A DNA stretch of 39,805 nt from JAISGQ01 sp045536305 (GTDB lineage Bacteria > Bacillota > Clostridia > Oscillospirales > Acutalibacteraceae), in NCBI GenBank assembly GCA_045536305.1, contig JAZSNH010000050.1, forward strand, positions 1 through 39,805, in the 5' to 3' direction. A program made the position numbers and the translations under genes. Position 1 is the first letter of the stretch; the number at the start of each line of letters is the position of its first letter. Below the pieces are notes generated by a model. That model saw nothing but the letters and a program-made list of their open reading frames with translations. It was not told where the DNA came from and did no database searches. This document shows, in pieces, positions 32,561 through 39,734 of this stretch.

Positions 32561-33973
32561 GTGTTAAATAATGAAAAATTACATGAGGAATGCGGTTTGT
32601 TCGGAATCTATTTAAATGGTGAAGATCTTCATGCCGCCCGCTGTGCCTATCATGCTCTTACCGCACTGCAGCACAGAGGTCAGGAAAGCGCAGGTATTGC
32701 TGTCAATGACCGCGGTATTTTCAGTTATCACCGTGATCTCGGTCTGGTCAGCGAGGTTTTTTCAAGCGAAATAATCGATGGTCTAAACGGTCAGATCGCA
32801 ATTGGTCATGTTCGTTATTCACCTGCAAGTGCATCTTTTAAAGAAAATTCTCAGCCGCTCGTAATGCGCTATGCCAAGGGTACTCTTGCTCTTGCTCATA
32901 ACGGCATGCTCACGAACACCCACGCAATAATTGAAGACCTTTCACACAACGGTGCTATTTTCCAAACCACCTCAGATGCAGAGGCGGTAGCATATCTTAT
33001 TGCAAGAGAGCGCCTTAAGGTCGGCAGTGTTGAGGCTGCTATAAAGAACACTATGAAAGACCTTCATGGTGCATATTCAATGCTGGTAATGAGTCCTCAA
33101 AAACTTATAGCATTTCGCGACCCTCATGGATTTCGCCCATTGTGTATGGGCAAAATAGATAACGCTTATGTTTTTGCCAGTGAATCCTGTGCATTTGATG
33201 CCATAGGCGCCGAATTTGTTCGCGATGTTGAACCCGGAGAAATCATAGTCTGTGATAAGAACGGTATTCACTTTGATACCAAGCTTTGTGGACAGAAAAC
33301 AAGCCGTTGTATTTTTGAATATATTTATTTTGCACGCAGCGATTCGGTTATCGACGGTGTTTCTGTCTATGAATCTCGCCGTGCCGCCGGCCGTGAGCTT
33401 GCAAGACAGAGCAAGGTCGATGCTGATATAGTAATCGGTGTTCCTGAGTCAGGTATTGACGCCGCTGTCGGTTTTTCAGAAGAATCCGGCATTCCTTATG
33501 CAAAAGGCATTATTAAAAACAGCTATATCGGCAGAACCTTTATACGTCCTGCTCAATCTGAACGTATAAATGCTGTAAGACTCAAACTCAATGCTCTCAA
33601 GAGCGTTATTGGCGGAAAGCGTGTTGTCATGCTCGACGACTCCATCGTTCGCGGTACTACCATGAACAGAATCGTTACAATGCTTCGCGAGGCAGGTGCT
33701 ACAGAGGTTCATGTGCGAATAAGTTCTCCGTTATTCCTATACCCCTGCTATTATGGTACGGATGTACCCGATGCGGCCGACCTTATTGCCACAAATCACA
33801 GTATTCAGGAGATATGTGAAATTATCGGTGCTGACTCGCTCGATTTTCTTAAGCTCGAAAATGTACGCTGTGCTCTGTGCGGCAAGGATCTGGATGTCTG
33901 CACTGCCTGCTTTGACGGCAAATATCCTGACGGAATTATTGATTCTGTCAGCAAATATGAAAAGTATATATAA
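32561..33973 (+). CDS. purF: Amidophosphoribosyltransferase
   Basis: A 470-residue enzyme for the first committed purine step, PRPP plus glutamine to phosphoribosylamine. It starts at a GTG with AAAGGAG 8 nt upstream; the in-frame alternatives are worse. A 10-residue propeptide precedes Cys11 of the Ntn glutaminase (EECGLFGI), as in B. subtilis PurF. The phosphoribosyltransferase domain has VVMLDDSIVRGTT. Cysteines in TSRCIFEY, LYPCYYG and the C-terminal CTACFDG fit the oxygen-sensitive 4Fe-4S cluster of the Bacillus-type enzyme. Confidence 0.96.
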   Translation: MLNNEKLHEECGLFGIYLNGEDLHAARCAYHALTALQHRGQESAGIAVNDRGIFSYHRDLGLVSEVFSSEIIDGLNGQIAIGHVRYSPASASFKENSQPLVMRYAKGTLALAHNGMLTNTHAIIEDLSHNGAIFQTTSDAEAVAYLIARERLKVGSVEAAIKNTMKDLHGAYSMLVMSPQKLIAFRDPHGFRPLCMGKIDNAYVFASESCAFDAIGAEFVRDVEPGEIIVCDKNGIHFDTKLCGQKTSRCIFEYIYFARSDSVIDGVSVYESRRAAGRELARQSKVDADIVIGVPESGIDAAVGFSEESGIPYAKGIIKNSYIGRTFIRPAQSERINAVRLKLNALKSVIGGKRVVMLDDSIVRGTTMNRIVTMLREAGATEVHVRISSPLFLYPCYYGTDVPDAADLIATNHSIQEICEIIGADSLDFLKLENVRCALCGKDLDVCTACFDGKYPDGIIDSVSKYEKYI

Positions 33974-34001
33974 GGACAAGCTTTTAACACATAGTCCTTT
34001 T
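33972..34001 (+). other. Short inverted repeat between purF and guaA
   Basis: AAGGAC (33972-33977) and GTCCTT (33994-33999) with a 16-nt loop and following T-run could act as a weak terminator or pausing site. The stem is only 6 bp. Confidence 0.3.
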
Positions 34002-34027
34002 TAAATTTATATAAGAGGTGTTTTTTT

Positions 34028-35008
34028 ATGGAAAAAATCGTAAGACCTGAAACCATGGAACGCATCACGACCCCTGAGCTTGCCGCAAAATTCATCGACG
34101 AGCAGATCGCAGAGGTTCGCGCACAGGTTGGTGACAAAAAAGTTCTTCTCGCTCTCTCCGGCGGCGTTGACTCTTCTGTTGTTGCTGCTCTTCTTATCAA
34201 GGCTATTGGCAAACAGCTTGTCTGCGTACATGTCAACCACGGTCTCATGCGTAAGGGCGAAAGTGAGCAGGTTATTAAAATCTTCGGTAAGGAGCTCGAT
34301 GCTAACCTTATCTATATTGATGCTACCGAACGCTATCTTGCTCTTCTCAACGGTGTCAGCGAGCCTGAGAAAAAGCGCAAAATCATCGGCAATGAGTTTA
34401 TCAATATCTTTGACGAAGAAGCCGCTAAGCTCGAGGGCATTTCTTTCCTCGCTCAGGGCACTATCTATCCTGATATAATCGAATCTGACGGCGTAAAGGC
34501 TCATCACAATGTCGGCGGTCTGCCCGAAGACATGAAGATGGAACTCGTCGAACCCGTTAAGCTCCTCTACAAGGATGAAGTACGTGTTGTCGGCGAGGCT
34601 CTCGGTCTGCCCCATGCTATGGTCTATCGTCAGCCGTTCCCCGGTCCCGGTTTGGGTGTTCGATGCCTTGGCGCTATCACTCGCGATCGTCTTGAAGCAC
34701 TCCGTGAGGCTGATGCCATCCTGCGCGAGGAATTTGATATCTGCGGTCTTGCCGAAAAGGTATGGCAGTATTTCATTGCCATTCCCGATTTTAAGAGCGT
34801 TGGTGTAAGAGACGGAAAGCGTTATGAAGGTTGGCCGGCTATCATTCGTGCAGTCAACACCAAGGATGCCATGACCGCTACTATCGAAGAGATTCCCTAT
34901 GCTGTCCTCCATAAGATAACTGCTCGTATCACCGCAGAGGTCGAGGGTATTAACCGTGTGCTTCTTGACCTGACCCCGAAGCCTGTTGGCACAATTGAGT
35001 GGGAATAA
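34028..35008 (+). CDS. guaA: GMP synthase, ATP-pyrophosphatase/dimerisation subunit only
   Basis: A 326-residue protein with the PP-loop SGGVDSS (44-50), HVNHGLMRKGE, GTIYPDIIES, the PFPGPGLGVR signature and the GMP synthase C-terminal dimerisation domain ending TPKPVGTIEWE. It aminates XMP to GMP. The roughly 190-residue N-terminal glutamine amidotransferase domain of ordinary bacterial GuaA is absent, and no such gene lies upstream because purF is directly before. The start has AAGAGGTG 7 nt upstream. This is the split architecture known from archaea; the enzyme must use a separate GuaA-a subunit elsewhere or free ammonia. Its 3' end borders the mobile element. Confidence 0.92.
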   Translation: MEKIVRPETMERITTPELAAKFIDEQIAEVRAQVGDKKVLLALSGGVDSSVVAALLIKAIGKQLVCVHVNHGLMRKGESEQVIKIFGKELDANLIYIDATERYLALLNGVSEPEKKRKIIGNEFINIFDEEAAKLEGISFLAQGTIYPDIIESDGVKAHHNVGGLPEDMKMELVEPVKLLYKDEVRVVGEALGLPHAMVYRQPFPGPGLGVRCLGAITRDRLEALREADAILREEFDICGLAEKVWQYFIAIPDFKSVGVRDGKRYEGWPAIIRAVNTKDAMTATIEEIPYAVLHKITARITAEVEGINRVLLDLTPKPVGTIEWE

Positions 35009-35010
35009 TA
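34980..35010 (+). other. Candidate attachment-site region at the guaA 3' end
   Basis: The conserved guaA tail encoding KPVGTIEWE and the stop codon is the usual attB core for guaA-directed integrases. Here it is the junction between chromosome and element. The direct repeat expected at the other end is outside the window, so exact core bases cannot be given. Confidence 0.45.
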
Positions 35011-35048
35011 CGGGAAACCCCGAAATTCCGCATAAACACTGGCTTTTT

Positions 35049-35091
35049 CAAATCGAAAATGTCTTCGTGACAACGATTTGACAACATTTTC
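35049..35091 (+). repeat. Direct and inverted repeats beside the guaA junction
   Basis: TGACAAC occurs twice with an 11-bp period (35068-35074 and 35079-35085). It is embedded between CAAATCG (35049-35055)/CGATTTG (35074-35080) and GAAAATGT (35055-35062)/ACATTTTC (35084-35091). Short direct repeats of this kind near an attachment site are candidates for integrase arm-type or excisionase binding sites. Confidence 0.45.
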
Positions 35092-35106
35092 AGATTATTC
35101 ATAAAT

Positions 35107-35148
35107 AAAGAGCTATCAGATTTCTGACGAAGTCTGGTAGCTCTTTTT
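35107..35148. terminator. Terminator between guaA and the cargo gene
   Basis: AGAGCTATCAGA (35109-35120) and TCTGGTAGCTCT (35133-35144) form a 12-bp stem with one G-U pair and a T-run to the right. It lies 100 bp after guaA and directly downstream of the leftward cargo gene, so it may serve both. Confidence 0.75.
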
Positions 35149-35149
35149 G

Positions 35150-35941
35150 TTATATCATTCGATCAAACGCAACGCCCAATAAGGCGCCAAGAACAAGCGA
35201 TACTATTGTCCAAATCACTTGAATCCACCAAGTATTTTGAAGGTAGCTCATTACCCCTTGAATTGATAAGCCGTATATCTCATACCATTTCGATTTTACT
35301 CTTAAAGTATTATTGATTGCTCGATTAAGGATATTAGCAAACACGTCAACTTTTCGAAGTGTAGACATATGTAGTTTAACATATTCTTTTTCGGCAAAAG
35401 CATCTGCTTCCTCATGACCAGACAGATAATCCTTTACCTTAATACTATTATATTCGATTAACTTTTGCATTCGTGGATGATCAATATAGCCTACACCATA
35501 ACAGTCAATCAGTAATCTTGCTATATCGATTTTCTTTTCATCTGGAATTTTATGAGGATCGCCGCCGAGAACAGAAAAACGATGCTCAATAGCTTTAAAT
35601 CCGTAACTAATATCTCTCATATTCCAATGGAGCCAAATGTAATTCTGATGTTCCTTGACATATTGAAAGAATTCTGCAAGCATTGTGCGTTCTATCTCGT
35701 CGTGGTGCGTTTCTATATCCTCAAAGGCTATATGTTCTTTCTCGGCTGTTTTGTGCATTGAAAAAGAATCTGTCTGTGCTGAACTGTAGTCGAACACTGC
35801 AATAGAGGTGATTCTTGGTGTATGCCCATCGGTTATGTCATAAAAACTTTCACATGAATAATGAATAATCAAATATTTATCCGGATTTTTGTCTATATCT
35901 TCAAGTATTTTTCGCGCTGCTTTATGTTTTTCGTACTGCAC
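35150..35941 (-). CDS. Membrane-anchored cargo protein, possible DEDD-type nuclease fold
   Basis: A 263-residue protein of unknown function, starting at GTG with AGGGAG 7 nt upstream. The body is soluble and one C-terminal helix (about 238-257, with small-residue spacing GALLG) should anchor it. I see a faint DEDDh-exonuclease-like order: IIHYSCESF (Glu31 after a strand, the first acidic position being Cys), WLHWNMRD (Asn107, Asp110) and SGHEEADAF (His176, Asp180). This is pattern reading only. It follows the XRE repressor gene by 49 bp on the same strand and is AT-rich compared with the chromosome. Position between the attachment site and the control region is typical of cargo; a defence role is possible. 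The call as a real gene is firm; the function is not. Confidence 0.7.
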   Translation of the reverse strand: MQYEKHKAARKILEDIDKNPDKYLIIHYSCESFYDITDGHTPRITSIAVFDYSSAQTDSFSMHKTAEKEHIAFEDIETHHDEIERTMLAEFFQYVKEHQNYIWLHWNMRDISYGFKAIEHRFSVLGGDPHKIPDEKKIDIARLLIDCYGVGYIDHPRMQKLIEYNSIKVKDYLSGHEEADAFAEKEYVKLHMSTLRKVDVFANILNRAINNTLRVKSKWYEIYGLSIQGVMSYLQNTWWIQVIWTIVSLVLGALLGVAFDRMI

Positions 35942-35990
35942 ACTAACTCTCCCTAAATTAATGTATTTATGTTGAGGTCAATATAAAAAG

Positions 35991-36428
35991 CTACTGAAAA
36001 TTATACCTCCACTGGTCATATTCCTCTTTGCTTATCTCGCCCTTGCGATACTTATCCGCCATCTTCTGCCAGGCAGAGAACATCTCAAACATGGTTATGT
36101 ATGCTGTGCCATTGTACTTATTGAGTCTAATACATACTTCATCGGAAAGCGTATCTATCTGCAAACCGTACAGGTCTTCCAGCGTAAACAGCGTGTGCAT
36201 TACGCCGTTGTAGCTCTCTATATCCGGCACATTGAGTGCTGCCGGTGACACGCCAAGTGCCCCAGCGAGCTCGTTAGTAAGATCTGCTTTGGGTGTTCTG
36301 GTTCCGGTCTCGTATTGAGCCATGCGTATATCTGCGGTCTTCTCTGGGAAGCCGACCAATGTGCCAAGATACTTCTGTGTCATTCCTCTCAGATTGCGGA
36401 AGAAACGGATTCTTTCACCTATCGCCAT
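35991..36428 (-). CDS. XRE-family transcriptional regulator (element repressor)
   Basis: A 145-residue protein with an N-terminal helix-turn-helix of the Cro/C1 type (about 4-66: IRFFRNLRGMTQKYLGTLVG, MAQYETGTRTP) and a C-terminal extension of unknown fold ending ISKEEYDQWRYNF. AAGGAGAG lies 9 nt upstream of the ATG. Its promoter lies in the divergent region that also contains the promoter reading toward xis and int, so it probably represses excision/transfer and itself. It is likely co-transcribed with the cargo gene. Confidence 0.85.
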   Translation of the reverse strand: MAIGERIRFFRNLRGMTQKYLGTLVGFPEKTADIRMAQYETGTRTPKADLTNELAGALGVSPAALNVPDIESYNGVMHTLFTLEDLYGLQIDTLSDEVCIRLNKYNGTAYITMFEMFSAWQKMADKYRKGEISKEEYDQWRYNFQ

Positions 36429-36464
36429 AATTAATCTCTCCTTGCTGATGTGGTTAACACAATC

Positions 36465-36493
36465 AATATAGCATATATGTTTAACTTTGTCAA
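36465..36493 (-). promoter_or_regulatory. Sigma-A promoter of the XRE regulator
   Basis: Minus-strand TTGACA (36488-36493), a 17-bp spacer and TATATT (36465-36470). The spacer contains one of the TGTTTA-type repeats, which suggests autoregulation. Confidence 0.8.
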
Positions 36494-36588
36494 GATATAT
36501 TATAGCATATTTGTTTAATATTTTCTTGCAAGCCGCCTTGACAATAACAAATTTGTTTAGTATAATTATTAAGCGAAAATGTTTAGTA
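36475..36588 (+). repeat. Four TGTTTA-type repeats, candidate XRE operators
   Basis: ATATGTTTAACT (36475-36486), ATTTGTTTAATA (36509-36520), ATTTGTTTAGTA (36551-36562) and AAATGTTTAGTA (36577-36588) lie in the same orientation. The first and third fall inside the spacers of the leftward and rightward promoters. Binding by the XRE protein is inferred from position. Confidence 0.6.
36538..36566 (+). promoter_or_regulatory. Fully consensus sigma-A promoter toward xis-int
   Basis: TTGACA (36538-36543), a 17-bp spacer and TATAAT (36561-36566): a perfect consensus. The spacer contains ACAAATTTGT (36547-36556) and a TGTTTA-type repeat. Such a strong promoter would need repression, which fits the divergent XRE gene. 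Confidence 0.85.
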
Positions 36589-36815
36589 AAATAGAATGAC
36601 TGTCCAAGCAGACCAAACCGCCAAGACCTCGTATAAGACGAGCGAGCGCCCGATTCGCACCCACGAGTCGGGACGACACAGCGCCGAGCAGGGTTGCCTG
36701 TCGAAATCTGATGCGGAGAGAACGGCTGCTAATCCGACAAATTGACGGATTAGCTTAATGAATACTGCCCCCACTTTTGAAAGGCATTATTCAAAAAATT
36801 CACTAAAGAAAGGAG
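36573..36815 (+). other. Structured, GC-rich leader before the excisionase gene
   Basis: Between the consensus promoter and the excisionase start there is about 240 nt without a credible gene. It has three clear stems: CTCGT/ACGAG (36628-36632, 36638-36642), CCCGATTCG/CGAGTCGGG (36649-36657, 36664-36672, one G-U) and GCTAATCCG/CGGATTAGC (36728-36736, 36746-36754, perfect). None has a T-run, so these are not simple terminators. It could be a regulatory leader RNA, a small RNA or a DNA recognition site. Confidence 0.5.
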
Positions 36816-36824
36816 TTGAGACTA

Positions 36825-37031
36825 TTGAGCAAGACCTTTATGCGTGTCGATGAGGTGGCTGAGGAGCTTGAAATCTCCAAGTCATATGCTTACAAGATCG
36901 TGCAGAGACTGAATGCCGAGCTTGAGCAGATGGGGATTATTACTATCTCCGGCAGAGTAAACACACAGTATTTCAAGGAACGTCTGTGCTACGGCGCAGC
37001 AAACAATGCAACTGCAGAAAGGAGTGTATAA
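36825..37031 (+). CDS. Excisionase-like helix-turn-helix protein
   Basis: A 68-residue protein with a winged-helix/MerR-like HTH (RVDEVAEELEISKSYAYKIVQRLN) and a basic wing, the usual small partner gene before a clostridial element integrase. I place the start at TTG 36825, which is 9 nt from GAAAGGAG (36808-36815). A longer frame from TTG 36816 would start directly on the SD. The 3' end overlaps the SD of the integrase gene, which starts 2 bp later. It probably bends attachment-site DNA and directs excision. Confidence 0.8.
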   Translation: MSKTFMRVDEVAEELEISKSYAYKIVQRLNAELEQMGIITISGRVNTQYFKERLCYGAANNATAERSV

Positions 37032-37033
37032 GA

Positions 37034-38134
37034 ATGGCAGTTTACAAAGAAGAAAAGACCAACACATGGAAGGTATATTACCGATATACCGACTGGCAGG
37101 GAGTACGAAGACAGACCACAAAGCGAGGCTTCAAGACCAAGCGTGAAGCGCTTGCATGGGAACGTGAGAATCTTAACAAGGTTCAGTCCGATCTCAGTAT
37201 GGCCTTTGAAAGCTTCATCGACATCTACACGGTAGACATGAAGAACCGAGTCAAGGAAAACACCTGGCACACCAAGGAGCATATCATACGCACGAAGTTT
37301 CTCCCCTATTTTGCCAAGAGAAAGCTGTCTGATATCCAGCCCAAGGATATAATCGCATGGCAGAATGAGATGCTCAATGCCAAGGACAAGTACGGCAACC
37401 CCTATTCCCCCGTGTACCTCAAAACGATACACAATCAGTTGAGCGCAATATTCAATCACGCCGTTAAGTTCTACGGACTGGCGTTCAATCCTGCTGCCAA
37501 GGTTGGAAACATGGGCAAGGCACGCAGTAAAGAGATGCTCTTCTGGACACAGGACGAGTACGCAAGATTTTCCGAAGCAATGATGGACAAGCCTGTTTCG
37601 TTCTATGCTTTTGAGATGCTTTACTGGTGCGGCATTCGTGAGGGAGAATTACTTGCTCTTACACCGGCAGACTTCGACTTTAACAGGGGTACGGTGAGAA
37701 TCAACAAGTCGTACCAGAGACTTAACGGTAGGGATGTAATAACCGAACCCAAGACTCCCAAAAGCAATCGTGTCATAACGATGCCCGATTTTCTCACCGA
37801 AGAGATGCAGGAATATATTGACCGTCTTTACAAGATAGAGCCTAACGACAGACTGTTCGAGGTATCAAAGAACTATCTTCTCCACGAGATGGACAGAGGT
37901 TCAAAAGCTGCAGGCGTTAAGCGAATCCGCATTCACGACCTTAGACATTCCCACATCTCGCTTTTGATTCAGATGGGATATTCCGCCGTGGCTATCGCCG
38001 ACCGTGTAGGACACGAAAGCATTGATATCACCTATCGTTACGCCCATCTTTTCCCCTCTACACAGAGCGAGATGGCTCAGACACTCAGCGACATTAAGAA
38101 AGGAGCAACCGAAAATGTCAGCAAAGAATCTTGA
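37034..38134 (+). CDS. Tyrosine recombinase/integrase
   Basis: A 366-residue phage-type integrase. The N-terminal arm-binding domain (about 1-45) is followed by a SAM-like core-binding domain (about 55-155) and the catalytic domain with Arg202 in CGIREGELLAL, a beta-hairpin lysine near 240, HDLRH (His301, Arg304), GHESI (His327) and the nucleophile in YAHLF (Tyr336). All catalytic residues are present. AAAGGAG lies 9 nt before the ATG. The neighbouring guaA 3' end is the likely target. Codon use is AAG- and GAG-rich, unlike the chromosome. Confidence 0.95.
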   Translation: MAVYKEEKTNTWKVYYRYTDWQGVRRQTTKRGFKTKREALAWERENLNKVQSDLSMAFESFIDIYTVDMKNRVKENTWHTKEHIIRTKFLPYFAKRKLSDIQPKDIIAWQNEMLNAKDKYGNPYSPVYLKTIHNQLSAIFNHAVKFYGLAFNPAAKVGNMGKARSKEMLFWTQDEYARFSEAMMDKPVSFYAFEMLYWCGIREGELLALTPADFDFNRGTVRINKSYQRLNGRDVITEPKTPKSNRVITMPDFLTEEMQEYIDRLYKIEPNDRLFEVSKNYLLHEMDRGSKAAGVKRIRIHDLRHSHISLLIQMGYSAVAIADRVGHESIDITYRYAHLFPSTQSEMAQTLSDIKKGATENVSKES

Positions 38135-38435
38135 TAACCATAACCGATTCAGAAGCAGAACCATCGGCTTCAGAGTATCACCGGAGGAAAACGAGCAAAT
38201 CAACAGCGCTGTGCGTATCTCCGGACTTACCAAGCAGGACTATATCATTCGCCGTCTGACCGACCGTACAGTGGTTGTACAGGGCAATCCAAGAGTGTAC
38301 AAAGCACTGCGAAACGAACTCGCAGCCGTTCTTGAGGAACTGCGCAGGATAGAAAACGGTGCAGGCGTTGATGACGAACTGATGGACACCGTTCAGATGA
38401 TTGCAGACATTATGAACGGTCTTAAGGAGGAATAA
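38115..38435 (+). CDS. MobC-like relaxosome accessory protein
   Basis: A 106-residue protein with a ribbon-helix-helix-like N-terminus (IGFRVSPEENEQINSAVRISGLTKQDYI) and a helical C-terminus, resembling MobC mobilization proteins that help the relaxase melt oriT. It starts within the last codons of the integrase (20-nt overlap), with AAAGGAG 9 nt upstream. A relaxase is expected beyond the window. Confidence 0.75.
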   Translation: MSAKNLDNHNRFRSRTIGFRVSPEENEQINSAVRISGLTKQDYIIRRLTDRTVVVQGNPRVYKALRNELAAVLEELRRIENGAGVDDELMDTVQMIADIMNGLKEE

Positions 38436-38437
38436 AA

Positions 38438-39511
38438 ATGCCTGATAAAAATGAAATGACCGCTCCCGAATCATCTGTTGGCGCAGATGCAGAGCAGTCA
38501 TCACAAAATCCCTATGGCGATATTATACCCGATTATGACGAAGAATTCAATACCGACTTTTTCGATGATGATTGCTACAGTGACTTGAGGCTGATACGAA
38601 TGTCGGACATCAAGCCGCAGGAGGTTGAATGGCTCTGGGAACCGTATATTCCGCAGGGCAAAATCACCATCATTCAGGGCGATCCCGGCGAGGGCAAGAC
38701 CACATTGGCGCTTGCCCTTGCGGCAAGCCTTTCCACGGGCAAACCGCTCTGGAGCGGAATGCCCACCGAGCCTGCAAGCGTTATCTACCAGACGGCAGAG
38801 GACGGATTAGCAGATACGGTCAGACCGAGGCTCGATGCTATGGGAGCCGATTGCAGCAATGTGTTCGTTATTGACGAGAGCCAGAAATGTCTATCCCTCT
38901 CTGACAAGCGCATTGAGGACGCAATCGAGAGCGTACACGCAAAGCTGTTTATCCTCGACCCGATACAGGCTTATCTCGGCGCAGATGTGGATATGCACCG
39001 AGCCAACGAGGTTAGACCTCTGCTCCACGCATTCTCGCAGGTTGCGGAGCGCACAGGCTGTGCAATGGTGCTGATAGCCCACATCGGCAAAAAGAAACAG
39101 AACGCCTTGCGACGCAGTCTCGGTACGATGGATATTCCTGCAGCGGCAAGAAGCATCTTGTTTGTCGGTCACACAGCCGAGAGCAGAATGATAGCTCAGG
39201 TTAAAAACAGCCTCCATCCCCTCGGCAGGTCATTGACCTTCGGTCTTGACGGAGGGTTCCACATCACCGGCGAATCCAATATGACCGCCGAGGAGCTTTG
39301 CAATGTCGCTGACAATGGTGTGCCGTTGACCAAAGGCGATGTGGCGGTAGAGAAGCTCATTGAGCTGTTGAGTGACGGACCGATGCCCAGCGAAGAGATT
39401 ATCGCTCGATTCAAGGAAATGGGTATCAGCAAACGAACAGTCGAAGAGGCCAAGAAGAAAGCCGGAGTAAAATCACGACGCATAGACAAGATCTGGCACT
39501 GGGAGATTTAA
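38438..39511 (+). CDS. RepA-like AAA/RecA-fold ATPase
   Basis: A 357-residue ATPase. An acidic N-terminal tail of about 50 residues precedes a RecA-like core with Walker A GDPGEGKTT (81-89), a YQTAEDG motif (118-124) and Walker B KLFILDPIQAYLG (169-181). The ALIAHIGKKK-type sensor region and a C-terminal winged-helix-like part (about 310-357) follow. The family resembles RSF1010 RepA-type replicative helicases and DnaB-like ATPases on mobile elements. It starts 2 bp after the MobC-like stop. It likely supports replication of the excised circle, next to a palindrome-rich region. Primase or primase-partner genes may lie downstream. Confidence 0.82.
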   Translation: MPDKNEMTAPESSVGADAEQSSQNPYGDIIPDYDEEFNTDFFDDDCYSDLRLIRMSDIKPQEVEWLWEPYIPQGKITIIQGDPGEGKTTLALALAASLSTGKPLWSGMPTEPASVIYQTAEDGLADTVRPRLDAMGADCSNVFVIDESQKCLSLSDKRIEDAIESVHAKLFILDPIQAYLGADVDMHRANEVRPLLHAFSQVAERTGCAMVLIAHIGKKKQNALRRSLGTMDIPAAARSILFVGHTAESRMIAQVKNSLHPLGRSLTFGLDGGFHITGESNMTAEELCNVADNGVPLTKGDVAVEKLIELLSDGPMPSEEIIARFKEMGISKRTVEEAKKKAGVKSRRIDKIWHWEI

Positions 39512-39526
39512 GACCGCAAAGAGGTC

Positions 39527-39604
39527 TGCAATGTTGCAATGTTAAGAAAACGGCGTGGTTATGCCAACAATCGCCGAAATTCAAGATTGCAACATTGCAA
39601 TCTT
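39527..39604. repeat. Iteron-like TGCAATGT repeats and their inverted copies
   Basis: TGCAATGT is repeated in tandem (39527-39534, 39535-39542). The complementary pattern appears at 39583-39604 as AAGATTGCAA and TTGCAATCTT around a 2-nt spacer. A stem CGGCG (39551-39555)/CGCCG (39572-39576) lies between. Tandem short repeats next to a RepA-like gene suggest initiator or regulator binding. Confidence 0.5.
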
Positions 39605-39620
39605 ACCTGCGCTGCATTGT

Positions 39621-39649
39621 TGGTAAGTCCTCATTTTGAGGACTTACCA
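39621..39649. repeat. Palindrome A, 13-bp arms
   Basis: TGGTAAGTCCTCA (39621-39633) and TGAGGACTTACCA (39637-39649), perfect arms with a 3-nt loop and no T-run. It is part of a cluster of palindromes after the RepA-like gene. Confidence 0.8.
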
Positions 39650-39650
39650 C

Positions 39651-39689
39651 GCGAAAGTGAAGATGATCACGGTGATCATCTTCACTCGC
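39651..39689. repeat. Palindrome B, 14-bp arms with outer extension
   Basis: GTGAAGATGATCAC (39657-39670) and GTGATCATCTTCAC (39672-39685) are perfect with a 1-nt spacer. The outer GCGA (39651-39654) and TCGC (39686-39689) continue the pairing across an AA bulge. Confidence 0.85.
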
Positions 39690-39703
39690 AGAGATAATGC
39701 CGT

Positions 39704-39734
39704 TTTGTAAGTGGTCAACTTGACCACTTACAAA
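39704..39734. repeat. Palindrome C, 15-bp arms
   Basis: TTTGTAAGTGGTCAA (39704-39718) and TTGACCACTTACAAA (39720-39734) are perfect with a 1-nt spacer. It shares the GTAAGT core with palindrome A. The remaining bases to 39805 contain no gene that I can support. Confidence 0.85.

Noticed and set aside
34007..34912. 301-codon minus-strand ORF opposite guaA
   Set aside because: It is antisense to conserved GMP synthase motifs and has no recognisable domain.
36601..36760. tRNA or tRNA-like gene in the leader (T-loop-like bases on the minus strand)
   Set aside because: No acceptor stem, anticodon arm or consistent cloverleaf can be formed.
36583..36774. 63-codon minus-strand ORF in the leader between the XRE gene and xis
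   Set aside because: It has no convincing Shine-Dalgarno or domain, and it lies opposite strong RNA-type stems. Treated as non-coding.
39527..39734. CRISPR array
   Set aside because: The repeats are palindromes of different sequence without regular spacers or a constant repeat length.
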